Shown here piece after piece: positions 45,069 through 56,400 of a DNA stretch of 64,000 nt; the stretch's first letter is position 1, and every line of letters begins with the position of its first letter. The position numbers and the translations under genes were made by a program. The notes under the pieces are model-generated. The model was given only the letters and a program-made list of their open reading frames with translations, had not been told where the DNA came from and searched no databases. The stretch covers positions 1,808,370 to 1,872,369 of the forward strand of contig WBVU01000008.1 of NCBI GenBank assembly GCA_009192285.1. Direction: 5' to 3'. This stretch comes from Morchella semilibera. Taxonomy: Eukaryota; Ascomycota; Pezizomycetes; Pezizales; Morchellaceae.

Positions 45069-48000
45069 GTATTTTTTTTCCTTTTGTTAATTCTATTCTT
45101 CTTTTGCCTTGTCTTTTTTTTTTTTATCTTGTAAGCGAGTATACCATACTGTTTTTTTTAATGGGGGGGGGGGGGGTTCATTGCATCTGTCTGGTTTCGG
45201 GGGGGAATCATCATTTACAGTATTATATTATAGTCAGTCCTTTTTACGGCCGTGGTTTTTTTTTTTTTTTCTTATGTTTTTTTCAGCATGTTCTGGCGTT
45301 CTCCTTTTTTTTTTTTTTTTTTATTTTTATTTTTTTATCCCTTTTGTTGTTATTTTTGTTTTGCAAAGCGAGCGTGCATTTCTGTTTCATTTGTGTTTTC
45401 ATTTGTGTTTTCATTTGCGTTTTATGGGCTACATGTCGTGTGGCCCTATCGCGGCGGGTATGTGCAGTATTACGCCTGGAGGGATCGGGAGTGCAGTATT
45501 GAGTGGGGGGGGAGGGGGGGCCTAAAGGGGTGGAGACGTTGGATGATCATGATCGATGAGTGTAGTAGTAGCTAGCCAAGTAGCTACATCGTAGTAAGCT
45601 AAGCCAATAGCTCAAGAGAACTTATCTTTTAGCCAAGTACTTATGTAGAGTGCACAGTAGTCTTCTCAAAGATTAATTCAGGCTTCTATATTACTACCCC
45701 CATCAATGTTTACAAGGCCGGTGAGGATGATCATTGGCCCCCGCATATACTCTCAACTCTACCTCTATCTACCAGCACGCGATGGCTTAGCGCCATACCA
45801 CCAGATATAATATGACAGAGTATGTATATCCATCCATCACATTACGCGATCGAGAGTAGAGTAGGTAGGTACACCTACTCTACCCACCCCATGGCACCCG
45901 GCCTCGCGCGCGTGTCTGTCTGTCTGTACGCACTGCACAGCACTGCACTGCACGCCCGGCGGCGGTCGGTCGCTAAACCCAGGCCGGTTTAATTTGGAAG
46001 CGGCCCGGACAGACAGACTGAGGCTGTTTGCGAATTTTCCTTGCAGGGCTGTGCAAGGCTGGATTGTATTGGCATTGGGGTTGGTTGGGTTGTCGGTGGC
46101 CTAACCTAGCCTGAGTTGAATAGAATAGAATAGGTTGGTTGGTTGGGTCGAGTATGAGCTGGGTTCAAGTACGTACATGTAGTTACATACGTCGTGCCAT
46201 GGAGTCTAGTCTGGTACATGATGCCCGCGCGGGGTGTAGTATTATTGGGCTGGGTCACCCGGGATCACTCGCCGGCGCGACAAGAGATACAGGGGGGCGC
46301 GCCTTATGTAGTCCCAGCCTGTCTGTCTGTATTGTAGGCCTTGCTGTGTACACAGGCAAACACTTTACCAGACTCTAGCTGTAGGACCACATCTACAGGC
46401 CCTAGCTGGAGGTAGACTCACCGCTTCTGAACATGGAGCTGGGCGGGTACATACTTGTCCTTGTTGACCCCGCTTGGCCCCGACCCTGTCTAACCTTTGC
46501 CGTGGCGGCTGTCATGTGTGGCCGGTGTGTGCAGCTACGACCGCACCATCAGCAGCACCGGCGCAGCTCAAGGGACCATAACCCCCGCTTAGACTACATA
46601 ACCCCCCGATCAGGACCCTTCTGCCCCCCCACCTTACCTGGGCTGTGGTAATCCAGATCATGGTCACCACAAGTACTAAGGGTTAGGTATTGTGTAAGAG
46701 GCCAGTCATAATGTCTTTAGAGAATACCTGTCCATTGGCTCTACTTAGTCGAGGAGAGGGGATCTAAACCCTCTCCTCTTCATCATCAATGAAGATAACA
46801 ATCATTCAACCTTTCGTCTTACTTCATGGGCGCTCAGCAACGCCATGCCCGGCCGGGGTTTGATAGTCTATATATACAGACCCAAGGCCTCCAGCCTGGC
46901 CAGAGCTTTAGAATATACCCCCCAATTGTTTTTGACAATGCTGTCTTTGAAGTGTTTGTCCGTACTGGACGCCATTATTCATTAGGGAAACGTCTTTCCA
47001 AGTTCACGGGCTGTAGCTTTTCCCTCTTCGATAGATCGATAGACACAGTCCGTCTCTCTTGCTGGATATAGCTCCACCGATGCTACCTACCTACCTACAT
47101 ACCTCCTGGTTTCCGCTGGACACCTAGCTCGATGCGGTTGAGACCGGCTTCACAACCGTTTCCATCTCTCCCCCATACATAGGTACTTTCCATACACCAC
47201 CAGGTCTACTAGAGGTTGGGAAGGACTGCAAGACGCACATACATGCACATCCGACATCTATTGGAAGGTGACAAAAGCTCTCATAGCAACCACCAGAAAA
47301 TTCCTAAGAGTCTAACCCGAAAGGCTAGCAATAGGGACTTTACTATGTTCTATTGACCTTGAACTCTCTGATAATACTAATACCTCCTTTATATCTCTTG
47401 TGGCCGCCAAGTTATAGTTGGTTCATGAGCCACCCTTTTGCAGAATCACGGGAACTTTTGTCACCCTACAATACATCTAAGTAAGTAGCCGCGCTTACAA
47501 CGAGACTTATATTTATATGCCACCGCACCCACCACCCGTGACCCCTCACCCGCCCGCACCCGTGACCCCGCACCCACACCCGCCCGCCCGCACCCGCACC
47601 CCTCCCACCCTCCGTGACACCCCCCAATCCGTGACACCCCGCGCCGCCCCCCAAGCCACGCGAAACACTGACCTCCCGGCTGGCCCGTGCGTCCCCAGAC
47701 CGGTCTCGACGCTCCAGCCCCCACCCCGGGCTTGAAATGAACCTCCATCTCCATCTCCATACACCCGTAATAAGCATGCACACTCCCCGGCCCCCTCCCC
47801 CCACACGCACAGACCCTGTACCACCCACCACCGGTGTGCCCCGTCGTATATAGAAACTAACCCTAGCCCTGGCTGGCTGCATGTGGTGCGGGCTCGGTGG
47901 GTGGTGGACTTTTGCGGGTAGGTACTAAGGTGTAGCTACAGACCCCGGCACGCACATTGAGTCGGTAATGCACTACCAGCACGTACGCGGACTCAATCTT

Positions 48001-48419
48001 CAACACTATTGAAATTCTTCCCATTTTATCTTAACCAGACCCGTTTTTTTAACTACACACATGTAGATATGCGATGCTATGCTACGCTATGCCAAAAGGA
48101 AAGAAAGAAGACATGAAAAAAAAAAAAAAAAAAAAGAGAAAAAGTAAAAAGAAAAATACCCGTCCATTCCATTCCCTCCAGTCCAGTCCATGTTCCCAAA
48201 CACCTATGATAAAAGAAAAAAAAGAAAAAAGAAAAAAGGGGAAACTATATATCAAAAAGCAGACCCCAGCCCAGCCAGAAGAGACAAAGGAAAAAAAGAA
48301 ACAGTGAAAACCCTAATAAACAAAATAAAAGATAAAAGAAAAGAAAAAGGAAATGTAAAAGAGCGACTATCTACCCTCTCCCCTCATGACAAAACAAACA
48401 AGTAAAAACTAAACTACAC
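45069..48419. other. Intergenic DNA with T, G and A tracts
   Basis: The first 450 bp are T-rich (T runs near 45256-45270 and 45305-45322, a G run near 45163-45177) and fit a 3' untranslated region. The remainder has no supportable gene. It holds (CTGT)n near 45917 and 46318, (CTAC)n near 47084-47097, a C-rich stretch at 47520-47840, TACATGTA at 46174, and an A-rich region at 48080-48400 that is the probable 3' region of the minus-strand gene ending at 48420. Confidence 0.5.
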
Positions 48420-49694
48420 TTACACAAGCTCGCCCGCAACACCGACAACAACCGGCGACAGAACCCTCTTCTCCCACTCCCACCCACACCTCACCGTAAG
48501 CGCCCACTCACCGCACGGCACAAGCGGAGAGTCTGCCGCCTCCGACGACGACGCGGAATGGGTATCCCGTAGCAGCGACGGCACCTCGTCGTCGTCGTAG
48601 TCACTCCCGCAGTACTCGGACTCGGAATTGTCTTCAGACTCGTCGCCGGACTCGTAGCCGTCTGCATCAGACTCGTCCGAGTCGTCAAGCGATGACGAGG
48701 AAGGAAGCCAGACAAAGCGCCACTCCTCAGCTGGGGGGACGGGGAGCTCCTCCTCCGCTGCGTCCTCGTCTTCACGCTCGACTACGCGGTGTCCTACTAC
48801 CTCAATCACCTCCTCCTCCTCTTCATCCACCTCCTCTAGCACTTCCGACACAGGCATGGGCACCTCCTCTTCCTTGACTCTCGGTCCCATCTCGGCCCTA
48901 ACCCCACTCACCACGCACTCCAACCCTCTCAGCACACTCCTGACCCACTCCTCCTCCGCGGCCCTGACAGCCGCCTCCTTCTCGGCCATCTCCCACGGCT
49001 GCACCGTCTGGTCCCTTCGGACGACCCTTCTCACGAGGGCATCGCGCTCCCTGCGCGCCGCGACGACCTCTGCCGGCGGCGCCCCGCCCAACACGCCCAT
49101 CAGGCGGCTCTCAAGGCCCTGCAGCGCGCTGTCGACACGGCCGCCCCACGGCGAGAACGGCGTCGAGGGTGCGGTGGGCGCGCTCGGTGGCGCGGGCGGG
49201 TAGCTGTAGTAGTTGGAGTTGCAGCTGGCGGGCGTGTTTGGGCCCGGGCTGAAGACGAACTGCTCGACGAGGGAGCCCACGCGCGATGTGCGGCCCGAGG
49301 GGCAGGAGGAGCAGGACGAGACGCTGGAGATTGAGGTGAAGAAGCGGCGTGGGGCGGGGGGTGGGGGGTTGGTTGGGGGATTGCTGGGCGGGCCGGTCCA
49401 CCGGGATGTGGTGCGGCCGCGGGGGGGGATGGGGTCTTCGCTGTCGCTGTCGCTATCGTCGCTGTCTTCGCTGTCAGAGGAGAAGTAGGAGCGCATGGAG
49501 TCGGGGGAGTCGTCGTAGGTGTAGGTTGTTGGGGAGGCGGCAGTGGCGGAGGGAAGGGTGGTACTTGGGGGAAGGGTCGGGTTGAGGGTTAGTGCTGGTC
49601 TGGGTTTTCTGAGGGGAGAGGGGGATGTTGGTGGTGAGGGGGGAGTTGTGGTTGTTGTAGTTGTAGTTGTTGTTGGGACTGTTGTGGTCGACAT
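48420..49694 (-). CDS. Acidic Ser/Pro/Thr-rich protein, 424 aa
   Basis: I do not recognise a family. It is a single-exon frame from an ATG at 49694 in good context (cacaATGtcg). The protein begins with a poly-Thr stretch (TTTTTTTTTT) and a Pro-rich segment. It continues with an Asp/Ser acidic block (about 70-87, SDSEDSDDSDSDSED), an Arg/Pro-rich part, and a helical, charged middle (about 185-260, ESRLMGVLGG, VVAARRERDALVRRVVRR). After a Glu-rich block (about 288-300) comes an aromatic motif EEWRFVWLP, then a second Asp/Ser/Glu acidic block, and a hydrophobic C-terminus. No signal peptide or membrane helix is evident. It is probably a nuclear or cytoplasmic, largely disordered protein. The long open frame with GC-rich codons supports it. 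The alternating repeats could come in part from triplet expansion. Confidence 0.75.
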   Translation of the reverse strand: MSTTTVPTTTTTTTTTTPPSPPTSPSPLRKPRPALTLNPTLPPSTTLPSATAASPTTYTYDDSPDSMRSYFSSDSEDSDDSDSDSEDPIPPRGRTTSRWTGPPSNPPTNPPPPAPRRFFTSISSVSSCSSCPSGRTSRVGSLVEQFVFSPGPNTPASCNSNYYSYPPAPPSAPTAPSTPFSPWGGRVDSALQGLESRLMGVLGGAPPAEVVAARRERDALVRRVVRRDQTVQPWEMAEKEAAVRAAEEEWVRSVLRGLECVVSGVRAEMGPRVKEEEVPMPVSEVLEEVDEEEEEVIEVVGHRVVEREDEDAAEEELPVPPAEEWRFVWLPSSSSLDDSDESDADGYESGDESEDNSESEYCGSDYDDDEVPSLLRDTHSASSSEAADSPLVPCGEWALTVRCGWEWEKRVLSPVVVGVAGELV

Positions 49695-49980
49695 TGTGGT
49701 GGTGGTGGTGGTAATGATTATTATTGCAGGATCAACCTGAGTGTTGTGGTTGTGATGTGTAGTTAAGAGTAGTTAAGAGTAAGTAGCTGAGTTGTGGTTG
49801 TGGTAACGAGATAAAAGCAACAGGTAATAAGTAATAAAACCAAATGGACCAGCCCGAGAAACTATAGATTGACCGTCAAGATGGCCCTTCAAGTATTTCC
49901 TCTCGGTGGGTGGTTGGGGGGGGGTGGATATATAATATCTCCGTTCGGTGAGTGTGTAAGTTTAGCTGAGTAGAGTATAG

Positions 49981-50004
49981 CAGCAGCAGCAGCAGCAGCA
50001 GCAG
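49981..50004. repeat. (CAG)8 microsatellite
   Basis: Eight perfect CAG units lie about 290 bp upstream of the start of the minus-strand gene at 49694. They may be in its promoter or leader and are not in a coding frame that I can support. Confidence 0.9.
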
Positions 50005-51051
50005 TATGCAGTATGTAGTATAGTGAGAGAGTGTAAATTCAAAACCAGGGACCCGAACTTGAGAGAGGGATCTGGCCGGGATTAAGTATTAAGGGCAACA
50101 GACTCTCCAGGGATCAAAAGGAAAAAAAAAAAAGAGAGTTCTAACCGAACCAGTCGATCGACTATATCCAGGTATATAGCTCGGAGGGGGGCGGTGGAAG
50201 CGAGTGAGTGGATGGGGTTGAATTAAATTATCTAGCTATTTGATTTGTTACTGGCTTATATTGAGTGGGGGGGGGGGCATCATGATGGTGGGCGGGGGCG
50301 GGCTTTATTATACCTGTCTTTCTGTTCTGCTCTCTTCTTCTTCTGCCTACGGGGAGGCGCGGCTGATGGCGACAGGTGAAACAATAGCTGTTCGACCCAC
50401 TCGACGCCCATGTTTGGTTTGGTTTGGTTTGCCCTTTGCGTGACTGACTGACTGATCGAGAAGGAAGGAAGAGAAAGGAAAAGAAAAAAAAGAAAAGAAG
50501 GTTTCCTGCCTTGCTCGGCCTGTCTCTCTATCTGTCGGTCGTGTGCGCTGTCTGTGTCTGTCCATCGATGATGCGCAGTACATAGCAAAGCAAGCAAGGT
50601 GCATGCGTTCAATCCACTCAGTGAGTGGACGTAGATGCAGGCTGGGATGGAATGGAAGGCCCTATTTCCCTTCTAGATCAGCAGAGTGTATGCGCACTGG
50701 AACGCGCTCCGTCCAATGAATGCTTCACTCTCGCGATGGTGAGGAGAGAAAAAGGCCTGCCTAACTATGTAGCTAAGCTGTATAGTATTGATTGCTGCGC
50801 CCCAGCCCAGATCATATCAGAGTGAGTGCGCACTCTGTCGCAACCACGTGTTCTGAGATTCCTATATTATGATATCACTTGGAATTAGGATGATTATTTT
50901 TCTTGTATTCTCTTCGTTCATACCTGATCTGTTTACTTATTGCTTGGTGGCGTAGCCAAGTACAGGTATGTAGGCACATACACGCTCATTGGATGGATGG
51001 ATCTGTGCATTGAGACCATACGAGAGTTAGTAGCAATGGTCCTCGGGCAAC

Positions 51052-51094
51052 CAGACAGACAGACAGACAGACAGACAACCAGACAGACAGACAG
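51052..51094. repeat. (CAGA)n microsatellite
   Basis: About ten CAGA units, interrupted once by CAAC. Read directly from the sequence. Confidence 0.9.
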
Positions 51095-52297
51095 CACTGG
51101 CCATGGCGGCTAACGCAGGTACGTTTCTCTGATCTGATCTGATCTGACATGAAATCGACCCTCCGTTTGCAATTGTCTGTCTCCCGTTGCCATACACCAT
51201 CCATCCATCCATCCTCCCTCCTCACGAGTCGAGTATGCAGGTACACCCCGCCCCCGGTGCGCGTGTCTCGTCTCGGATTCACATTTCGAGCGCGCACCAC
51301 CACTGCACCCTTGCGCGCCACCGGTGAATTGATGGGTTAGGGTTTCTTTTTTTTGTTTTCCGGTGCATGAGGCGCAGTGCAGGGTAAGGGGGGGGGATTT
51401 AGGAATTTAGGAATTTAGGATTATTATTTTTTTTTTACGGACGGGATGGGAGTTTCGTTAGGCGCTGACTTAGCAATATGACAATACATAGTACTAGGTA
51501 CATACGGGGGAAATGGGGGGGGGGGGAATGGGGGGGTCTATTAATTTAGACGCCCCGACTCGACTCGACTCGGCGGGAGGGAATTAAGAAACGCGGGCTG
51601 CTTCATGTTAATTTTGAAAAACGAGCTTAGTACTGGTGAGTGACAATTGTTTTGCTAGCTGGGCGGGTTGGTTGGGGTGTGATTGGTTGCCCTAGCTATG
51701 TTTAGCAGGAGGACTGTAGGTACATGTAGCTCTCTCTATGGGAAGCGGCGCATGATGGAGATCGATCCTACGACGACAACGACGACGTTTCGAAAACATA
51801 CGCAGGTACATCGTTGCAGAACGTTAGTCGCCCGGCTCGTAATTACAACATTCTTTCTTTAGCTACATGGCCGGGCAATTGAATTGAATTGAATTGAACT
51901 GAACTGACCGTAGCTGTCCAGCTGTCCATCCATGGGCGTCAAAAACAAAAAACAAAAAACAAAAAACAAAAAACAAAAACAAAAGACAGAAAACAGAAAC
52001 AATAACCACAAGCCACAGACAGACCCGGTACGCCATTCATTCGATTCATTGCAATTCCCCAGAGTCACAGTCACGACGTCTTAGGGCCGGGGGGCCGGGG
52101 GGGGGCTGAGCTCTACATTGTGCGACGACGTGGGTGCGTGCGTGCGGGTATGGGAGTACTATGGACATGTAGATTGGGCTGCAGATCAGCGTGATTGGGT
52201 TTCATTCGGTGCGTGACGGGCGTTTGGGGAGAGGGAGGGGATCAAGGGGGGTTTTAGGTTTTTTAGGGGGAGGGGGGTTTGTTTGTGTGGCGCTTAT

Positions 52298-52318
52298 TAT
52301 ATATATATATATATATAA
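52298..52318. repeat. (TA)n microsatellite
   Basis: About ten TA dinucleotides, immediately after a G-rich tract. Confidence 0.85.
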
Positions 52319-53427
52319 TATTTTATATTTAATTAATTGTTTTTTTTTCTTTTCTTTTTAAAATCGATTGGCATACCGTGAAGGCGCTGCCGCGCCGGCG
52401 GGATCAGACGGAGGGTTTCGCGGGGAATTATTTTACATCCTACTAGTATATCTATAGCTACATACATGTTTCTATAAGCTGCCATCACTCCTTTTGATTA
52501 TGTCTTTGGTCCGTGCCGTCGGCGTGTAGCTAGCTAGCTGGCATGCTAGGAGCGCGGTGGAGGTTATCGCAGTAAGCAGGAGGGTAATTTCAATCTAATC
52601 ACAGCTACACGCTACATGTATATGGTTGTTTAAACTTTTGGTCGAGTGAGGCGTAGTATAATTCCATCGAGTTGCTTTGTTGAATCAACAGCTAGCTTGG
52701 TACGTCTAGCTATAACTAGCACGTAGCTATTTCCATTCGTATCATGTCATGCCATGATCGATGTCATGATATGATGCTCATTGATCAGGACCAGAGAGAG
52801 CGCGCCTACGTACTCCGGGCATTACATTAACTTACAATTACAGACGATGCCATCTCCGCTCGACACTGCACTAGCTGGTACTAGTGGCTGGGTCGATCAA
52901 TTGTAATCTCAGTTACATTAATTCAGCTAGCTAGCTGCTAGTGACGATCGATCAGCATGTATGTATGTTGTTGGTACGTGCCGGTATAGACGGTGCACCT
53001 GGGTGCGTACAACGCAGGACGCAGGCATTATGGTGCATAAATATACTTATGTATGCAACCGCGTTGGATGCATGCAACATCGATTGAATCCACCCTCAGA
53101 CATCCCTAATCTCTCGGCGCGCTTCGTTAATTAACGTTTCCCCCAATCTAACGTGACATTGACATGATGATGATGACAGTACATACCGGTGATTACCGCC
53201 GCCGCTTTCTCCGGGGGTGCTTGATTGGGCCATAATTGGTATTACGGACTCACTCGGTGGGCCGGGGATGTAACAGGATCCAAGACGCCCTTTTTTTTTT
53301 TTTTGGTGGGGCCCGGGGGGGAAGGAAGTCATTTCGGGACGTAGCTGATATGTTTGTTACCTGCTAATTAATAGCAAAACCAAACGTTTGTGTAGCCCTG
53401 TGGGTATATATGCATTGGTCGGATTCG

Positions 53428-53475
53428 GGGGGGTAATGGGATTGGGGGGTAATAGGATTGGGGGGTAATAGGATT
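53428..53475. repeat. 16-bp G-rich minisatellite, 3 copies
   Basis: Three units of GGGGGGTAAT(A/G)GGATT. Runs of six or seven G could support quadruplex formation. Confidence 0.85.
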
Positions 53476-56400
53476 GGGTTGGAACAAAATTATACAACTT
53501 AGACGAACGTAGGTACAGCGTTCGGATATTAACTAATCTGCGCCTGACGGTGGCTGTGTTGGAACCAATCAGGTTAGCACCCTTTGAGCGTGACAGTTGT
53601 AAGCCATAGTTGGTTAGGTACATCTACATGTACTTTACAACCACATCATATACATCAATATAACAATCTGTTTCTCAGTCGACACATGTATTTTGTACCG
53701 GAGCCTAAATTGTTCGGTCCCCCCCGTATGAAGTTTCTATACCTGTCTATATTTGGAGAAACGTACATCCAACCTTTAATCTTTCAGTCATTAATTAATT
53801 CCCCAACACTGCAGCAGCTATCTTGGCACACCAGTACCAGCTACTTTGGTCTTCAATAACTAACTGTGCAGCTACTGTTAGTAGGCATGGTTGCTGAATT
53901 TGACTACCTACTGCATTACAATTTCGGGGCGCTGCTACATACATTGACATCAAACGCCGTGAGACGGTCACCTTCATTCAATCGGACGAGTTTTGCGACG
54001 CTAGATGTTTCTCAGAGCTCGCTAGGGCTGAGTTTGTGGTCCGTACCATGCTTCTTCAGCGTGACAGTTGCGTTTATACAGCACGCAACACGGACGTCTT
54101 CCTCTAACCAGACAATAGTAATCCAGAGTGCAGAATGTATGTACCTGAGGATGTTTCTAAAGCCTTGCCAGCTAGCTAGAATAGGGCTCATTTTTACCAG
54201 CACAACGGTTCGTCGTTAACCAACAAGCTGCAAGCCGTCGATTATCTGTCCCGATTAGGGAATCAACTTTAATCGGATAACTTAGGGTGGGTGGGGGGGC
54301 GGGATGGGGTCATGCAGCTAGTCGATCAATAACGCCTTGTTTGTACCATGATATTGAGGTTACTGAAGAGTCATACTGCATGTATGTAGTGGGGAATGTT
54401 TCATTATCATCGGTTTTCTCTGCGCAAGACTATTCAGTTACTGAATGATATGTCTCGTTCAAATATCAATATTGAGGGCTGTCAGCTGCATCAAACAGGT
54501 TCCATCTATCGGTCGTCCCGCAGTGCAGCGCACCGCGGCGTGACACTTATTCCTACTGCTCCTGCAGTATTTGCCATGTACGAGCTTTTCCTTCCAGTTG
54601 AAACTTAGATGTTCCACACGAACATTTCTGCATGCAAGGGAACGGATCGACAACTAACGTTGATATGTGCCCTGAGCAACAATCAAGGGATGCCATTTCC
54701 CCAATGCGAGCTTGCGTATGGGTGGGGTAAATATTTCGGTGAGCGTAGTACGCTCATTGGGGACCTCTCTACGCCTTTTGTTTCAATGGTGTTTAGCATT
54801 CATTCGGTTTGGACTGTGTTAAGCTTTGATACATATACAGTCCTCCTCGCATTAAGCTACTCTACTTACTGAAGTGGGGAGATCTTCATTCCTGTTTTCT
54901 GGTTGCTGGGGTCAATTGCAATCATACTGATACTTGTTTCCCGCAATTCTGTTTCTCTTCTTTCGAGGGAGGTTTTGTTTGACTGTTGCACCACCTGATT
55001 TCTCCATCATCTCCAATTAGCCGTTTCTGTAAAACGCGGCTTGAGATGTCTCTCCATCTAGCTAGCTGCTGATACTTTGTTGGGGGTGGGGTCATATTCG
55101 TGATGTCAATCGACCAGCCAGGTATAGTGGAGTCTGCTCAACTAATATTGACTCGGTCTCACTCATGCTGGTGGCACGCAGGGCAGTATGTCTTTGCCGG
55201 ACTTGGTTTAAGCTTTGATATCCCCTGCCCCGCCCCTTTCTGCATTGATGGTGTCGATGCAATTGCGAATTTGAATTCTTCTCAAATCAAAGTCATTTCG
55301 ATGACAAGTAATCACGATAACTGACTGACACGGACCTCGTCTTTAATTGACCCTTGCTTGACTTGACGCTTGCTTCACCCATGATCTCTCCTGCACGCAC
55401 GCAAGCGGAAATATCTAACGACACGCGCGAAGCGACGCCGTGAAGATATTGTTTGATATCAAGATGTGGGGTGGAGCCCTGGGGGCTCTGCTTCGCCAAT
55501 GTCTCGGGGCCGCGGCGCAGGGACTGCCGATACATCCACAGTCGAAAGTCGCCTGACACAATGTCTTGGCAGGACACAATTGTATGTGCCTTTACGTGGG
55601 ATAATGTGGGGCCGTACCTGTGATCATTACCGGTATAAGACGGGGGGAAGGTCTTGAGAAGGACAGGAGGGTTTCAGGTGGTGATGATGACCTGAGCTCC
55701 CATGTAAGGGGAGCTCATCAGCTAGTTTGAGGTACTTGGTCGGGCCGAGGATGATGTTTGGCGTCGCATGTAATTACGATGAATATATATTATGAGACCT
55801 GCATATACGCAAAGCTAAGAGATCCGGTGCTTGTACCTGCGGGTGCGAAAAGCTTGGTTCGTACAGTACGTTGCATACATACGTTGCTAGTTCTGTGGCT
55901 AGCTGGCTAGCCGGCCAGCCAGATCATCTGCAGCGGTGCAGGAATTGAGTTTGATTTGACAGTGTTGATCAGCTCCCCTATCTTCATGACGATAGGATAG
56001 AATTAGTTAACGTTTGATCTGACAGCACGTGATTGCCAGTATCAAATCTCCCATGAGCGGCGATGGCTGATGTTTCTCGCTTCGAACGAACTCTTTTAAA
56101 GAGGTGTTTATTGCTCGCATATCTAGAATTTATTGGCGCAATCAAGGAAGCACACCAAAGAGCACAAAATCCCGAGAGATTTCCCGTTTCCCTTGAAACT
56201 ATGCATCTTGTATCTAGGCACCTGAAGGTATCTACAGGCCAGTTTCAGGCCTTACTCATAAAAAATGGGCCCTGAGGGTGAAGTGTCTAAAAAGCTCTTT
56301 TACTGCTTTCCACTCCATCCCTACTGGCATCTCAATTAGACCAAAAACTTGAAACATAGATCTCCATTATCGGAATTATGTTAGACTTGGTTGGTAGAGT

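Noticed and set aside
51052-51094. CRISPR-like repeat array
   Set aside because: It is a plain tetranucleotide microsatellite without spacers, in a eukaryotic context.
53584-54872. Cluster of 70-117 aa plus-strand frames
   Set aside because: Looked for a multi-exon gene. The frames do not join at plausible splice sites and the products have no recognisable features.
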